Part shown: in pieces, positions 1 through 8,855 of the stretch | How positions within the stretch are numbered: the stretch's first letter is position 1 | How the letters are laid out: each line of letters starts with the position of its first letter | Notes under the pieces: model-generated | Databases searched by the model: none | The model's input: only the letters and a program-made list of their open reading frames with translations | What the model was told of the DNA's origin: nothing | Assembly: GCF_008386695.1 (NCBI RefSeq) | Contig: NZ_VUOC01000004.1 | Coordinates: 1,552,327-1,616,326, forward strand | Length of the DNA: 64,000 nt | From: Chitinophaga agrisoli | GTDB lineage: Bacteria; Bacteroidota; Bacteroidia; Chitinophagales; Chitinophagaceae | Direction: 5' to 3' | Position numbers and translations under genes: made by a program

Positions 1-1432
1 AGTTGCCGGATATATAGTAGCTGCTGTTCGCAGCCCCGCCAGACAAAGAAAGATTGTGTTGCTGGGTAATAGCCTGCTGTAACAGGTATTTACGGATCTG
101 GCCCACATTGTTGCGCTGTGATAGCTGCTCCAATCGGGCGTCCATCTGCGCGGCCGTAATATCCCCGCGCTGGGCGGCATACATGATATTGGAGGCTTCG
201 CTTACATTAGGATTACGCCAGTAGCCAACAGGATCGCCGCGCAGGTAGCCTTTGTCAAACAGTTCTTTCTCAAAATCCACATACTCCCGGCTGTTCATCA
301 TGTTCAGGTTGTTCATATCCGGCATGGCAGATACGCTCAGGGTGGAGTTGGCATTCACCGTGGTACGGCCACGCAACCCCTTCTTGGTCTCTATCACTAT
401 TACGCCATTGGCCGCCCTGGAGCCCCAGATGGAAGCCGCTGCGGCATCCTTCAGGAAGGTGATGCTCTGTATATCTGCCGGGTTAAATACGCTGAGGATA
501 GTACTGTTGGTAATAGGGATACCCGTGTTGGAATTAGGATTGATAGCGCCCTCGCTAAACGTGGAACCGGGGTAGTTGGCCAGGTTCTGTTCTATGGCAG
601 GAAAACCATCAATAACGATCAGCGGCGTGCTGCTGCCCGCGCCAAAATTATTATCCCCCCGGATCTGGATCTTGTTTTTAGCTACGTCAAAACGTACGCC
701 CGGTACTTTGCCTTCCAGCCGCTCCATCAGGTTAATGGAAGGATTGGCCTCTATCTCTTTGGCCGTGATCAGCTTATAGGATCCGGTATTGGCGGTGGGG
801 TCTATCTTCTGATAGCCCGTGCTGGCTGCCGATACGTCCACACCGGCCAGCTCCCGCCGCCGCGAATACATACGGAACACAGTGTATTCCGTTTCGCCTT
901 TCATCTTCAGCTTCTTTGTTTGTTTAACATAGTTTACATGCGTAATGGTGAGGGTATAGTTGCCCTCCGGTATGCTGTCAAAACTGAACGATCCCGTAAC
1001 ATCCGTTACCCGCTGCTTATTCAGCGGCTGCAGGGTCACAGAGGCGCGTTCAACAGGCTGGCCTTCCTCATCCTCCACCCTCCCGTAGAAAGGCTGGGTT
1101 TCCTTACCGGCCGCCTGTTCCAGCAGCTGGCTCACCAGCGATTTTTTACTGACCACGATCGTTCTGTCTTTCACCGTATAACTCAGCGGCAGATCTTTCA
1201 GCGCTTTGTTCATAAAGGTCTCCAATGGCTGGTCCTTTGCATACAGCGTTACGCCTGCCAGCGTATCCAGCACGGCCTGGTCATAAAAGACCACATACCC
1301 TGTCTGTTGTTTGATCGCTTTAAATACATTCATTAATGACTCGTTCCTGCAGGCATAGGTGACGGTCTGCGAATAACTGCTGGCGCTTACCTGTAAAAAG
1401 GCGGTCAGCAGGATGATGGTTGATAACTTCAT
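1..1432 (-). CDS. SusC/RagA-type TonB-dependent outer membrane receptor, N-terminal part
   Basis: The gene starts at an ATG at 1432 and is still open at the window edge, so about 477 residues are visible of a protein normally near 1000-1200. A signal peptide (MKLSTIILLTAFLQVSASSY) is followed by a secretin/TonB short N-terminal (STN) domain at about residues 25-95, a carboxypeptidase-regulatory-like beta domain at about 105-190, and the plug domain with the family signatures DPTANTGSYK, LIVIDGFPA, FLKDAAAASIWGSRAANGVI and, near the edge, SGGAANSSYYISGN. SusC proteins import oligosaccharides or other large nutrients with a SusD lipoprotein, which should lie beyond the left edge. The STN domain is the part that talks to a FecR anti-sigma factor, and such a gene lies directly upstream, so this is a trans-envelope signalling receptor. 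The substrate cannot be read from this part. Confidence 0.95.
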   Translation of the reverse strand, partial: MKLSTIILLTAFLQVSASSYSQTVTYACRNESLMNVFKAIKQQTGYVVFYDQAVLDTLAGVTLYAKDQPLETFMNKALKDLPLSYTVKDRTIVVSKKSLVSQLLEQAAGKETQPFYGRVEDEEGQPVERASVTLQPLNKQRVTDVTGSFSFDSIPEGNYTLTITHVNYVKQTKKLKMKGETEYTVFRMYSRRRELAGVDVSAASTGYQKIDPTANTGSYKLITAKEIEANPSINLMERLEGKVPGVRFDVAKNKIQIRGDNNFGAGSSTPLIVIDGFPAIEQNLANYPGSTFSEGAINPNSNTGIPITNSTILSVFNPADIQSITFLKDAAAASIWGSRAANGVIVIETKKGLRGRTTVNANSTLSVSAMPDMNNLNMMNSREYVDFEKELFDKGYLRGDPVGYWRNPNVSEASNIMYAAQRGDITAAQMDARLEQLSQRNNVGQIRKYLLQQAITQQHNLSLSGGAANSSYYISGN

Positions 1433-1631
1433 AACACGCAGTGCTAGAATGGTTAACCGGCAACTGTCCTTAAAATTTCGCGCCGGTATTTGTCTACTAC
1501 GGCTTCCGGGCATGACAATACTTTCCCGGTTACAAAAAGCCTTAAAATGCATACTTTTGTAAAGGTTTTTGGTTGATAATAAAAATGATGTCTTCAGCAG
1601 ACCTTATTTACATACCGGCCGGAACCATCCG

Positions 1632-1655
1632 CCGTTCTACCTCCCCGTAGAACGG
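1632..1655. other. intercistronic hairpin between fecR and susC
   Basis: CCGTTCTAC (1632-1640) and GTAGAACGG (1647-1655) form a perfect 9-bp stem with a 6-nt loop in the 250-bp gap between fecR and the receptor gene. A T-rich tract follows only on the + strand, although both genes run on the minus strand, so a role as an RNA structure between the cistrons (processing or attenuation) is as likely as termination. Confidence 0.5.
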
Positions 1656-1683
1656 TTTCTTTTTCCAGCACGGTCTTTACCGG

Positions 1684-2850
1684 TTATCCCGGTAGTACGA
1701 TCACTTTCTTTTCATTTTCTATTTTAAATTTTACGTCCATTGTTTCCAGTATCTCCAGTACGGCAGAAAGGGGCAGGCTGCGTTGTATTTCACCGCCAAA
1801 CTTGCGTTCCGGCGCTTTACCGGCAAACACCACTTCTATATCATACCAGCGGGCCAGCTGCCGCATCACTTCCGTTAAGCCCTTGCCGTTAAAATTGAAT
1901 ACGCCGTTCTTCCAGGCCACTGCCTGCTCCGTGTCTGCATGATCCAGCACGCGCAGCTCATTCTCCCCACTTGTCTGCGCCTGCTGTCCCGGCCTTAGCA
2001 CAACGCTTTTCCCGGCGCCGGCTGCCACCCGTACGCTGCCCTGCAACAGCGTGGTATTGATGGCCGCTTCATCTGCATAGGCATTTACATTGAACTGTGT
2101 GCCCAACACTTGTATATCCGTAGCATTGTTCACCTTTACCATAAACGGTTGGGCAGCATTGGCGGCTACTTCAAAATATACCTCGCCGGTCACGGCCACC
2201 TTACGCTCCTTACCGGTAAACGCAGTAGGGTAAGTGATGGACGAAGCGGCATTCAGCCACACGCCGGTGCCATCCGGCAGCGTAAGCCGGAACTGTCCGC
2301 CCTTGGGCGTACGCAGGGTATTATTACTTACCATCGCATCGTTATTGCCGGCCTTGTACACCAGGCGCCCACCCTGCTGACTAACCGTTGTCCTGCCCTG
2401 TTGTATCACCTGGCGGCCGGTACTGTCCAGCATTACGGTGGCCCCATCTGCCAATACCAGCACCGCCTTATTACTGCCCGGCAATATTACCGGCGCCTGC
2501 GCCTGGCTGATCTGCGGCGGCGCCGGCATACGCTGCTGCCATAGGATAATGCCAGCCATGATCAACACCAGTATCACCGCTGCGGCAGCCCAGCCATGGC
2601 GGTATAACGGTATCACACGTTTGTTACCGCTGCCCAGTATATGCTGTAATATCCCCGCGCCCTGGTCCGCGCTAAACTGCGGATCGGCTACCGGCAGTGA
2701 TTCCCAGTGCCGTTGCAGTAAAACCGGCAATACCTCCCGCGCAGCGGGGTCCCCGGCGATTAACGCCATCAACTCAGTTTCCTCTTCACGGCTGATCCTG
2801 TCTTCGTAATAAAGCTCAAACAAATGTTGTATACGTTCCCTGCTTGTCAT
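1684..2850 (-). CDS. FecR-family anti-sigma factor
   Basis: This 388-residue inner membrane protein relays the receptor signal to the ECF sigma factor. The cytoplasmic N-terminus (MTSRERIQHLFELYYEDRIS) is followed by one membrane span at about residues 92-112 (VILVLIMAGIILW), the FecR domain (LADGATVMLDS, TPKGGQFRLTLPDGTGVWLN, GEVYFEVA, VLGTQFNVNAY, LLQGSVRV, LRPGQQA) and a C-terminal DUF4974-type domain (WKNGVFNFNGKGLTEVMRQL). The ATG at 2850 is chosen because the reading frame further upstream overlaps the sigma gene and gives no family-like sequence. It lies 73 bp after the sigma gene on the same strand, the standard sigma-FecR-SusC order. Regulation is presumably by the sigma factor itself. 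Confidence 0.95.
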   Translation of the reverse strand: MTSRERIQHLFELYYEDRISREEETELMALIAGDPAAREVLPVLLQRHWESLPVADPQFSADQGAGILQHILGSGNKRVIPLYRHGWAAAAVILVLIMAGIILWQQRMPAPPQISQAQAPVILPGSNKAVLVLADGATVMLDSTGRQVIQQGRTTVSQQGGRLVYKAGNNDAMVSNNTLRTPKGGQFRLTLPDGTGVWLNAASSITYPTAFTGKERKVAVTGEVYFEVAANAAQPFMVKVNNATDIQVLGTQFNVNAYADEAAINTTLLQGSVRVAAGAGKSVVLRPGQQAQTSGENELRVLDHADTEQAVAWKNGVFNFNGKGLTEVMRQLARWYDIEVVFAGKAPERKFGGEIQRSLPLSAVLEILETMDVKFKIENEKKVIVLPG

Positions 2851-2923
2851 GGATGAGATGATTGGTGGTTTGTATAAGGACAAACCCAACCGGCAAAAAG
2901 TAGATATGGGAACAGGAATTTTT

Positions 2924-3514
2924 TTAAAAAAACTTCCGGAGCAGGAAAATGGGGATGGCCAGCAGGGGATGTCTGTCCTTAATATAATCGCTGATAGATG
3001 CAACGGCCAGCTGCATGTACTTCTTTACCGTGGCTACGGTAAGCCCCGTACGGGCGGCTATCTCTGCCTGCCGCAAACGCTCGCGGCGGCTTAACAGGTA
3101 GATCTTCTGTTGCTGGGGCGGTAACTGGCGGATGGCTTCATCGATCAGCGAGTGCAGCTGCTGCAGGTCATCATCCACGCTGTCTGTTTCCGTTTGTCCT
3201 TGCAGGTAGGCCGTAAGATTGCTGCGCTCCCGCGCTGTTTTCTGCAGGGCATTTAATGCACGGTGTTTGGCGATCACCCACAGGTAGGCACGGAACGCCG
3301 TTACATGGCACAGGCTTTCGCGTGTTATCCATATTTTAAAGAATACATCCTGCACAATCTCTTCCGTTTCCTGTTGGGAACGGGTAATGCGGAATACATG
3401 GGTAGACAACAGCGGATAGTATTGGTTGAATAGCTGGGTAAAAGCGGCTTCGTCTCCGGCTGCTACCTGTAGCAGCAACGCCCGCTCTTCCTGTTGTGGA
3501 TCCACTGCGCTCAA
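2924..3514 (-). CDS. ECF RNA polymerase sigma factor, FecI/sigma-70 family
   Basis: This 196-residue protein has region 2 (AAFTQLFNQYYPLLSTHVFR, then EEIVQDVFFKIW) and region 4 (AIRQLPPQQQKIYLLSRRER, then the helix-turn-helix AEIAARTGLTVATVKKYMQL). It matches the Bacteroidota RNA polymerase sigma-70 subfamily that partners FecR proteins. The C-terminal tail (HPLLAIPIFLLRKFF) is hydrophobic, which is common in this group and may tether it near the membrane. It is first in the sigma-FecR-receptor series on the minus strand and most likely activates the receptor gene when the substrate is present. Confidence 0.95.
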   Translation of the reverse strand: MSAVDPQQEERALLLQVAAGDEAAFTQLFNQYYPLLSTHVFRITRSQQETEEIVQDVFFKIWITRESLCHVTAFRAYLWVIAKHRALNALQKTARERSNLTAYLQGQTETDSVDDDLQQLHSLIDEAIRQLPPQQQKIYLLSRRERLRQAEIAARTGLTVATVKKYMQLAVASISDYIKDRHPLLAIPIFLLRKFF

Positions 3515-3653
3515 AGATTACCTCCTGGATTTACGTACCGGGGGCTAAAAATAATAAATGCAGCGCTTTTTTTCTATATCCTCACCACCCCGGATATTTG
3601 ATTTGCGCAAACATTGGATTGAATCCCGCAAACAACACCCCTCCTGCTCACGG

Positions 3654-3661
3654 TAACTTTG
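3654..3661 (+). promoter_or_regulatory. -7 promoter element (TAACTTTG) for the SDR gene at 3686
   Basis: TAACTTTG fits the Bacteroidota TAnnTTTG -7 element and lies 25 bp before the SDR start. No clear -33 TTG is seen at the normal distance. Confidence 0.5.
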
Positions 3662-3685
3662 TGCTACCGAAAAAAGGAATATATC

Positions 3686-4483
3686 ATGGACTTAAAATTA
3701 TCAGGTAAAAGAGCCCTTGTCACCGGCTCCAGCGCAGGGCTGGGCGAGGCCATTGCCCGCCTCCTGGCGGCAGAAGGCGTAGCAGTGATCGTGCATGGCC
3801 GCGATGAAGCCCGCACCCAGGCCGTAACAAAAAGCATACAGGCAGCAGGCGGTAAAGCCTTCGCCACTACCGGCGACCTCTCCACAGACGCCGGCGCGGA
3901 CGCCGTGGCAGCGGCCGCCCTGGCAAACGGCCAGATAGATATACTGGTGAACAACGCAGGCGCATACCCGCATAGCGGCTGGACAGACACCAGCTCCTCC
4001 AGCTGGGTAGACACCTACGAACAAAATGTAGTATCCGGCGTGCGCATGGTACAGCGTCTATTGCCACAGATGCGGCCACTGGGCTGGGGCCGTATTATCC
4101 AGATTGGCGGTGGCCTGGCCGTACAACCTATCGCCTCCCTGCCCCATTATAACGCCTCCCTGGCAGCCCGGCACAACCTGGCTGTATCCCTGGCCCGGGA
4201 GCTCAAAGACTCCGGTATTACCTCCAATGTAGTGGCGCCGGGCGCTATCCTGCTGCCCGGCATAGAAACATGGCTCAGGAACATAGCCCCCAAATTCGGC
4301 TGGGGCGATCAGTTGGAGGATATGGAGAAAGGGGCGGTGCGCGATATAGTGCCCAATGATATTGGCCGCTTTGGCCGGCCGGAAGAAATTGCCGCCGCAG
4401 TGGCGTACCTGGCCAGCCCCTGGGCAGATTATGTGACTGGTGAAGTGTTACGGGTAGATGGTGGTACTATTAAATCAGTATAA
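3686..4483 (+). CDS. SDR-family oxidoreductase with atypical active site
   Basis: The 265-residue protein has the SDR glycine motif [10 protein letters not shown] at about residues 13-22, NNAGAYP at about 90, and the terminal [13 protein letters not shown]. The start is the ATG at 3686, just after the TAACTTTG promoter element; an earlier ATG at 3659 would begin upstream of the predicted transcript start. In place of the catalytic YxxxK the protein reads [13 protein letters not shown], so the tyrosine is kept but the lysine is leucine. Substrate is unknown. It converges with the AraC-type gene at 4589; the 105 bp between them hold only a weak inverted repeat (GTAGACCTG and CAGGTCCTCTAC). Confidence 0.85.
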   Translation: MDLKLSGKRALVTGSSAGLGEAIARLLAAEGVAVIVHGRDEARTQAVTKSIQAAGGKAFATTGDLSTDAGADAVAAAALANGQIDILVNNAGAYPHSGWTDTSSSSWVDTYEQNVVSGVRMVQRLLPQMRPLGWGRIIQIGGGLAVQPIASLPHYNASLAARHNLAVSLARELKDSGITSNVVAPGAILLPGIETWLRNIAPKFGWGDQLEDMEKGAVRDIVPNDIGRFGRPEEIAAAVAYLASPWADYVTGEVLRVDGGTIKSV

Positions 4484-4588
4484 GAAAATGGATGTAGACC
4501 TGGTAAGAAAGGCGGTTGTGCTCAGGTCCTCTACACCGAAACAATTAATAGTACGCTACCACTCTTTTCTTACAAAATTCAAATAATC

Positions 4589-5515
4589 TCAGGCCCTGTA
4601 CTTCAACGGGGCCATCCCCGCTTCCTTCTTAAAGAAGTTAGAGAAATGCGCCACTTCATCAAATCCCAACGACCAGGCGATCTCAGAAACCGTCCAATCC
4701 GTTTGTTTCAACAGGATCATGGCCTCTTTAGTTACCCGGCCGGAGATCAGGGCTGTAGTGGTTTTACCCGTTTGTTCCTTTAATACTTTATTCAGATGGT
4801 TTACATGCACCGCCAGCCGGTCCGCATAATCTTTGGCCGTCCGCAGGCTTAGCTGCTGCTGCGGAGACTCAATAGGGAACTGTCTTTCCAGCAATTCAAT
4901 AAACAGGGAAGATACCCTGGCAGCCGCATTATGCGTAGGATACAACGCCGTAGCCGGCTGCAGCTTTTGCCCGTAATGGATCAGCTCTAATACGTAATTA
5001 CGCAACAGATCGTATTTATAGGCATAATTAGAAACTAATTCCCGGTGCATCTTTACAAAGATCTGGTTCAGCTCCGCTACCTCTTCTGCTGATACCTGGA
5101 AAACAGGATAACCGCCGGACTTAAATATAGGCAGCTCATCTAGCATAACGCCACTCTTGGTCCTTACCAGGAACTCATCCGTAAATATGCAGAAATGCCC
5201 TTTCTGGTCCAGGTTCTCCGGCAGCCAATGGTAGGGCACTTTGGGCGTACCAAACAACAGCGCACTATCTTCAATTTCAATCACCTTATCTGCATACTCC
5301 GCCCGGTTACGGCCAGTGATCAGGCTTATCTTGTAATACGCCCGCCGGTTATACGGCATAGTGCGGTCTTTGCGGATGCCCTGCATCACCTCCGCTATGT
5401 TAAATACATTAAAATGGCCTATCTCTTTATGGATATCAGGCGGCAGTAAGGAACTCAGATCAACACCTGTTGCACCCGTAAGGTCCTCGTAGAACTTTTC
5501 AAGTGATCTATTCAT
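4589..5515 (-). CDS. AraC-family transcriptional regulator (paralog 1 of 3)
   Basis: The protein has about 308 residues with an N-terminal cupin-like sensing domain (IGHFNVFNIAEV, YYKISLITGRNRAEYADK) and a C-terminal double helix-turn-helix (KDYADRLAVHVNHLNKVLKE, then VSEIAWSLGFDEVAHFSNFF). The ATG at 5515 gives the N-terminus (MNRSLEKFYEDL) that lines up with the paralog at 9952; a start at 5533 would add six residues. It is a close relative of the AraC genes at 7979 and 9952. It follows an aldo/keto reductase on the same strand but a strong terminator lies between them, so it is probably transcribed alone from the TACATTTG element at 5538. Confidence 0.93.
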   Translation of the reverse strand: MNRSLEKFYEDLTGATGVDLSSLLPPDIHKEIGHFNVFNIAEVMQGIRKDRTMPYNRRAYYKISLITGRNRAEYADKVIEIEDSALLFGTPKVPYHWLPENLDQKGHFCIFTDEFLVRTKSGVMLDELPIFKSGGYPVFQVSAEEVAELNQIFVKMHRELVSNYAYKYDLLRNYVLELIHYGQKLQPATALYPTHNAAARVSSLFIELLERQFPIESPQQQLSLRTAKDYADRLAVHVNHLNKVLKEQTGKTTTALISGRVTKEAMILLKQTDWTVSEIAWSLGFDEVAHFSNFFKKEAGMAPLKYRA

Positions 5516-5537
5516 GATGCACCTTTTTTGCAAATTT

Positions 5538-5545
5538 CAAATGTA
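5538..5545 (-). promoter_or_regulatory. -7 promoter element (TACATTTG) for the araC gene at 4589
   Basis: On the minus strand TACATTTG lies 23 bp before the ATG at 5515. It is part of TTTGAAATTTGCA (minus strand), which resembles the TTTGAATTTTGCT repeat found upstream of the third paralog, so it may also be a binding site. Confidence 0.5.
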
Positions 5546-5608
5546 AAGGTACATCATCCCGGCTAAATCACCGGAAGATGTCGCCAGATCACTTACTCAT
5601 CTGTAAAA

Positions 5609-5644
5609 AAAACGGGGGGCATCTTAACAGACGCCCCCCGTTTT
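5609..5644 (-). terminator. intrinsic terminator after the aldo/keto reductase gene
   Basis: AAAACGGGGGGC (5609-5620) pairs with GCCCCCCGTTTT (5633-5644). Read on the minus strand the stem is followed by a run of T, and it lies 26 bp downstream of the stop of the gene at 5670. Confidence 0.85.
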
Positions 5645-5669
5645 ATGAAGGTACTGATAGTCATGATCT

Positions 5670-6692
5670 TTATTGATCCCGCTGTCCTTTATGGCGGGCC
5701 ACCATCCACCCGGGATACTGGGCAGGCAGGGGGCTCACCGCATCCAGCTTTTTCAGATCATCTGCAGACAGCATAATATCTGTGGAAGCGATATTGGCAT
5801 GCAGCTGTTCGGTCGTTTTAGCGCCAATAATGGTGCTGGTAACGCCCGGTTGCTGCCGTACCCAGGCCAGCGCTACCTGCGCAGGCGTGGCATTGTATTG
5901 CTGACCAATGGTCTTCATCACATCCACCGTATCATATGCTTTCTCCTTGTCGATTGGCGGAAAGTCGAACGTTTCCCTGCGGGAACCGGCAGATCCGCCT
6001 TCCCGGGTAAATTTACCGGTCAGGAAACCGCCTGCCAGCGGGCTCCAGGGGAAGATAGACAAGTTATGGTTTGCCGCCATCGGTACCAGCTCATGCTCAA
6101 TATCACGGCTTACTACAGAATAGTAATGCTGCAGCCCCATGAATTTATGCCAGCCGTTATAGAATGCTATTGCCTGGGCCTTAGCTACCATCCATGCAGG
6201 CCAGTTACAGATCGCAATATACCGCACCTTACCGCTGTTCACGATATCGTTCAGCGAACGTAAGATCTCTTCTATCTCCGTATAAGGGTCTACGCCATGT
6301 ACGTACAGGATGTCCACATGATCCATCTGTAAACGTTGCAGGCTCTGATCTACGGAATTAAAGATATGATAGCGGGAAAGCCCTACATCATTGGGTTTTT
6401 CGCTCATCCTTCCCAGCACTTTGGTGGCTATCACTATCTCATGCCTGGGAATACCCAGGTCTTTCAGGGATTGCCCCAGCAGCTGTTCTGATTGTCCAAG
6501 GGAATATACATTGGCCGTATCTATAAAGTTGATGCCTGTTTCGATCACGGTCTTCATCATATCATTCACATCCTGCTGCTGCAGTTTGCCGATATGTCCC
6601 CATATACCTGCACTCTGGCCGCCAAAGGTCATGGTGCCAAAACACAGCTCAGATACCCGCAGGCCGGTGTTCCCTACATAATTATACTTCAT
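5670..6692 (-). CDS. aldo/keto reductase
   Basis: This 340-residue protein is an NADPH-dependent carbonyl reductase of the AKR superfamily, most like the voltage-channel-beta-subunit/YghZ-type group. The catalytic tetrad is visible: Asp and Tyr in FIDTANVYSLG, Lys in IVIATKVLG and His in ILYVHGVDP. The cofactor loop region IIGAKTTEQLHAN is near residue 295. It follows the zinc alcohol dehydrogenase by 78 bp on the same strand and probably shares its role in aldehyde or ketone detoxification. It ends at a strong terminator. Confidence 0.92.
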   Translation of the reverse strand: MKYNYVGNTGLRVSELCFGTMTFGGQSAGIWGHIGKLQQQDVNDMMKTVIETGINFIDTANVYSLGQSEQLLGQSLKDLGIPRHEIVIATKVLGRMSEKPNDVGLSRYHIFNSVDQSLQRLQMDHVDILYVHGVDPYTEIEEILRSLNDIVNSGKVRYIAICNWPAWMVAKAQAIAFYNGWHKFMGLQHYYSVVSRDIEHELVPMAANHNLSIFPWSPLAGGFLTGKFTREGGSAGSRRETFDFPPIDKEKAYDTVDVMKTIGQQYNATPAQVALAWVRQQPGVTSTIIGAKTTEQLHANIASTDIMLSADDLKKLDAVSPLPAQYPGWMVARHKGQRDQ

Positions 6693-6770
6693 CTGTCAAA
6701 AAAGGGTTTAATAGTATTTACTGTAAACATACATTCACAGCAATGGATTAATAATCTTTGGCTGTCAGCA

Positions 6771-7847
6771 TCAGTTGCCGGCAATAGACTTCATGTCTAT
6801 CACAAAACGGTAGCGTACATCGCCTTTCAGCAGGCGTTCGTAGGCTTCGTTGATCTGCTGTATGTTGATCAGCTCAATGTCTGAAACGATCCCGTGTTTG
6901 CTGCAGAAATCCAGCATCTCCTGGGTTTCTGCAATACTGCCAATGGCGGAGCCGCTGAAGTTCCTGCGGGGCAGTAACAGGTTAAACGCAGCTACCGGCA
7001 GTGGATGCTCCGGCGCGCCCACCAGCGCCAGTGTGCCATCCAGCTTTAACAGCTGCAGGTAAGCATTGATATCGTGGCTGGCAGAAACGGCGTCCAGGAT
7101 AAAGTTCAGGCTCTTGGCTTTTTTAGCCATTGCATCGGCGTCGCTGGAAAGTACCACTTCATCAGCGCCCAGGCGCATAGCGTCTGCACGTTTGCTTTCT
7201 GAGGTGGTGAATACGGTTACATGCGCGCCCATGGCATGCGCCAGTTTAATGGCCATATGCCCCAGACCGCCTATACCTACCACGCCTACTTTTGTGCCGG
7301 GGCCTACATTCCAGTGCCTTAACGGGGAATAGGTAGTGATGCCTGCGCATAATAAAGGCGCTACAGCGGCCAGCTCCAGGTTCTCCGGTACGCGCAGCAC
7401 AAATTTTTCGTTCACCACAATGCGCTCAGAATAACCGCCAAAGGTCCGTTTGCCTTCCTGGTGCAGGTCCGGATCATTATAAGTGCCGGTAAAACCTACC
7501 TCGCAGTATTGCTCCTGCCCTATCTTACATTGCTCGCATTCCTGGCAGGAATCCACCATACAACCCACTGCGGCCAGATCACCTGTTTTAAAACGGGTTA
7601 CGTGATCACCTACCCGCACTATCTTGCCTACGATCTCGTGGCCAGGCACACAGGGGTAAACAGTGCCATGCCATTCGTTGCGGGCAGTGTGCAGATCAGA
7701 GTGACAAACACCGCAGTACATGATCTCGATCTCGACATCATGCGGGGTGGGCTCCCGCCGTTGAATAGACATAGCAGCCAGCGCCTCATCAGCCGCATTG
7801 GCGCCAAAAGCCCTGACGTTTGTCGTTGTTACATTTGTAGTTGCCAT
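6771..7847 (-). CDS. zinc-dependent NAD(P) alcohol dehydrogenase, YahK/CAD type
   Basis: The 358-residue medium-chain dehydrogenase has the catalytic zinc motif CGVCHSDLH (about residue 46), PGHEIVGKIVRVGDHV, the structural zinc cysteines in CQECEQCKIGQEQYC (about 100-115) and the Rossmann motif GIGGLGHMAIKLAHAMGA (about 192). It resembles broad-substrate aldehyde reductases. It lies upstream of the aldo/keto reductase at 5670 and 131 bp downstream of the AraC gene at 7979, all on the minus strand. The 131-bp gap contains no recognised promoter motif. Confidence 0.94.
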   Translation of the reverse strand: MATTNVTTTNVRAFGANAADEALAAMSIQRREPTPHDVEIEIMYCGVCHSDLHTARNEWHGTVYPCVPGHEIVGKIVRVGDHVTRFKTGDLAAVGCMVDSCQECEQCKIGQEQYCEVGFTGTYNDPDLHQEGKRTFGGYSERIVVNEKFVLRVPENLELAAVAPLLCAGITTYSPLRHWNVGPGTKVGVVGIGGLGHMAIKLAHAMGAHVTVFTTSESKRADAMRLGADEVVLSSDADAMAKKAKSLNFILDAVSASHDINAYLQLLKLDGTLALVGAPEHPLPVAAFNLLLPRRNFSGSAIGSIAETQEMLDFCSKHGIVSDIELINIQQINEAYERLLKGDVRYRFVIDMKSIAGN

Positions 7848-7978
7848 AATACATTGATTTTTTAGCAGAGCCTTGCAAAGCTCCGTACGGTGATTGATCT
7901 TTCAACAAAAAACATGAATTGGATAATAGGAAACAACTACCGGCCTGCCCGTTAACGATAATTTTAACTGCCGGGGCC

Positions 7979-8851
7979 TCACAGGCGGAAAGCCCGGAGC
8001 GATTGCCGCGCGTTTTCCTCAAAGAAGCGGATAAACTCCGCAGGCGCCCTAAATCCTAACGCCGTGGCGATATCTGCAATGGGCCAGTCCGTATGCTTCA
8101 ACAGTCCCTGCGCTTCCTGCAAAAGCCGGTCTGTGATACATGCGCTGGTACTTTTATCCTGCTCCGTCTTTAATGCCCGGTTCAGCTGCGCTACAGATAC
8201 GCCCAGGCAACGGGCAAATTCCGCCGGCGCCCGTAATATGGCCCGCGGCGGGTTGGGCCGAACGGGAAACTGTCTTTCCAGTAACTCCCTGAAACAAGCA
8301 CTTATCCGGTCGCTGCCTTGCTGGGTGAATGCCTCCGCCGGCTGCAGTTTAGGAGCGCGGTGCAGCAGCTCCAGCACAATGGCCCGCAGCACATCGTATT
8401 TATATGGATAGTTGCTATTGATCTCCGCCTGCATCCGCGCAAAGATGCCCGCTATCTCCTCCTTTTCCCCGGCATTCAACTGGTAAACAGGATCGCCGCC
8501 CGGCTTAAACACCGGGTAATCCTGCAATACGCCCAGCCCCTCGAAGAATGCCGCGGTAAACACACAGCAGTACCCGGATTGATGCAGGGGATCCAGCTGC
8601 TCAACACTATAAGGTATCAGCGGGTTGCCAAAACACAATGCAGGCGGCTTTGTTTCAATAGAGCGGTTGGCATAATGATACACATTCCGGCCCAGCACCA
8701 GGCTTATCTTATAATAATCCCGCCGGCTATAGGGCCATGGCTGCGGATGCACGCCTATATAGGCATCCAACGGAAATACATTGAACTGGTCAATATCCTT
8801 TTTCACCGCATCCGGCAGCAATGCATCCTTATCCCTGAATGGAGCTTTCAC
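7979..8851 (-). CDS. AraC-family transcriptional regulator (paralog 2 of 3)
   Basis: The 290-residue protein has the same layout as its neighbours at 4589 and 9952: a sensing domain (DIDQFNVFPLDAYIG-like start, YYKISLVLGRNVYHYANRS, CCVFTAAFF) and C-terminal helix-turn-helix pair (AEFARCLGVSVAQLNRALK, then IADIATALGFRAPAEFIRFF). The start is a GTG at 8851, only 4 bp after the stop of the upstream aldo/keto reductase, so the two are translationally close and form one operon. It is the most diverged of the three copies and richest in G+C. Confidence 0.92.
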   Translation of the reverse strand: MKAPFRDKDALLPDAVKKDIDQFNVFPLDAYIGVHPQPWPYSRRDYYKISLVLGRNVYHYANRSIETKPPALCFGNPLIPYSVEQLDPLHQSGYCCVFTAAFFEGLGVLQDYPVFKPGGDPVYQLNAGEKEEIAGIFARMQAEINSNYPYKYDVLRAIVLELLHRAPKLQPAEAFTQQGSDRISACFRELLERQFPVRPNPPRAILRAPAEFARCLGVSVAQLNRALKTEQDKSTSACITDRLLQEAQGLLKHTDWPIADIATALGFRAPAEFIRFFEENARQSLRAFRL

Positions 8852-8855
8852 CGGT

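Noticed and set aside
252-1336. Three + strand reading frames opposite the SusC-type receptor
   Set aside because: They are antisense to a clear receptor gene, lack family resemblance and have arginine/leucine-rich compositions typical of antisense frames.
4484-4588. A terminator between the SDR and AraC genes
   Set aside because: The inverted repeat (GTAGACCTG and CAGGTCCTCTAC) is interrupted, has a long loop and no T run.
7848-7978. An Fnr-type box before the alcohol dehydrogenase (TTGATCTTTCAA)
   Set aside because: The half-sites are 2 bp apart instead of 4, so it does not fit the Fnr box.
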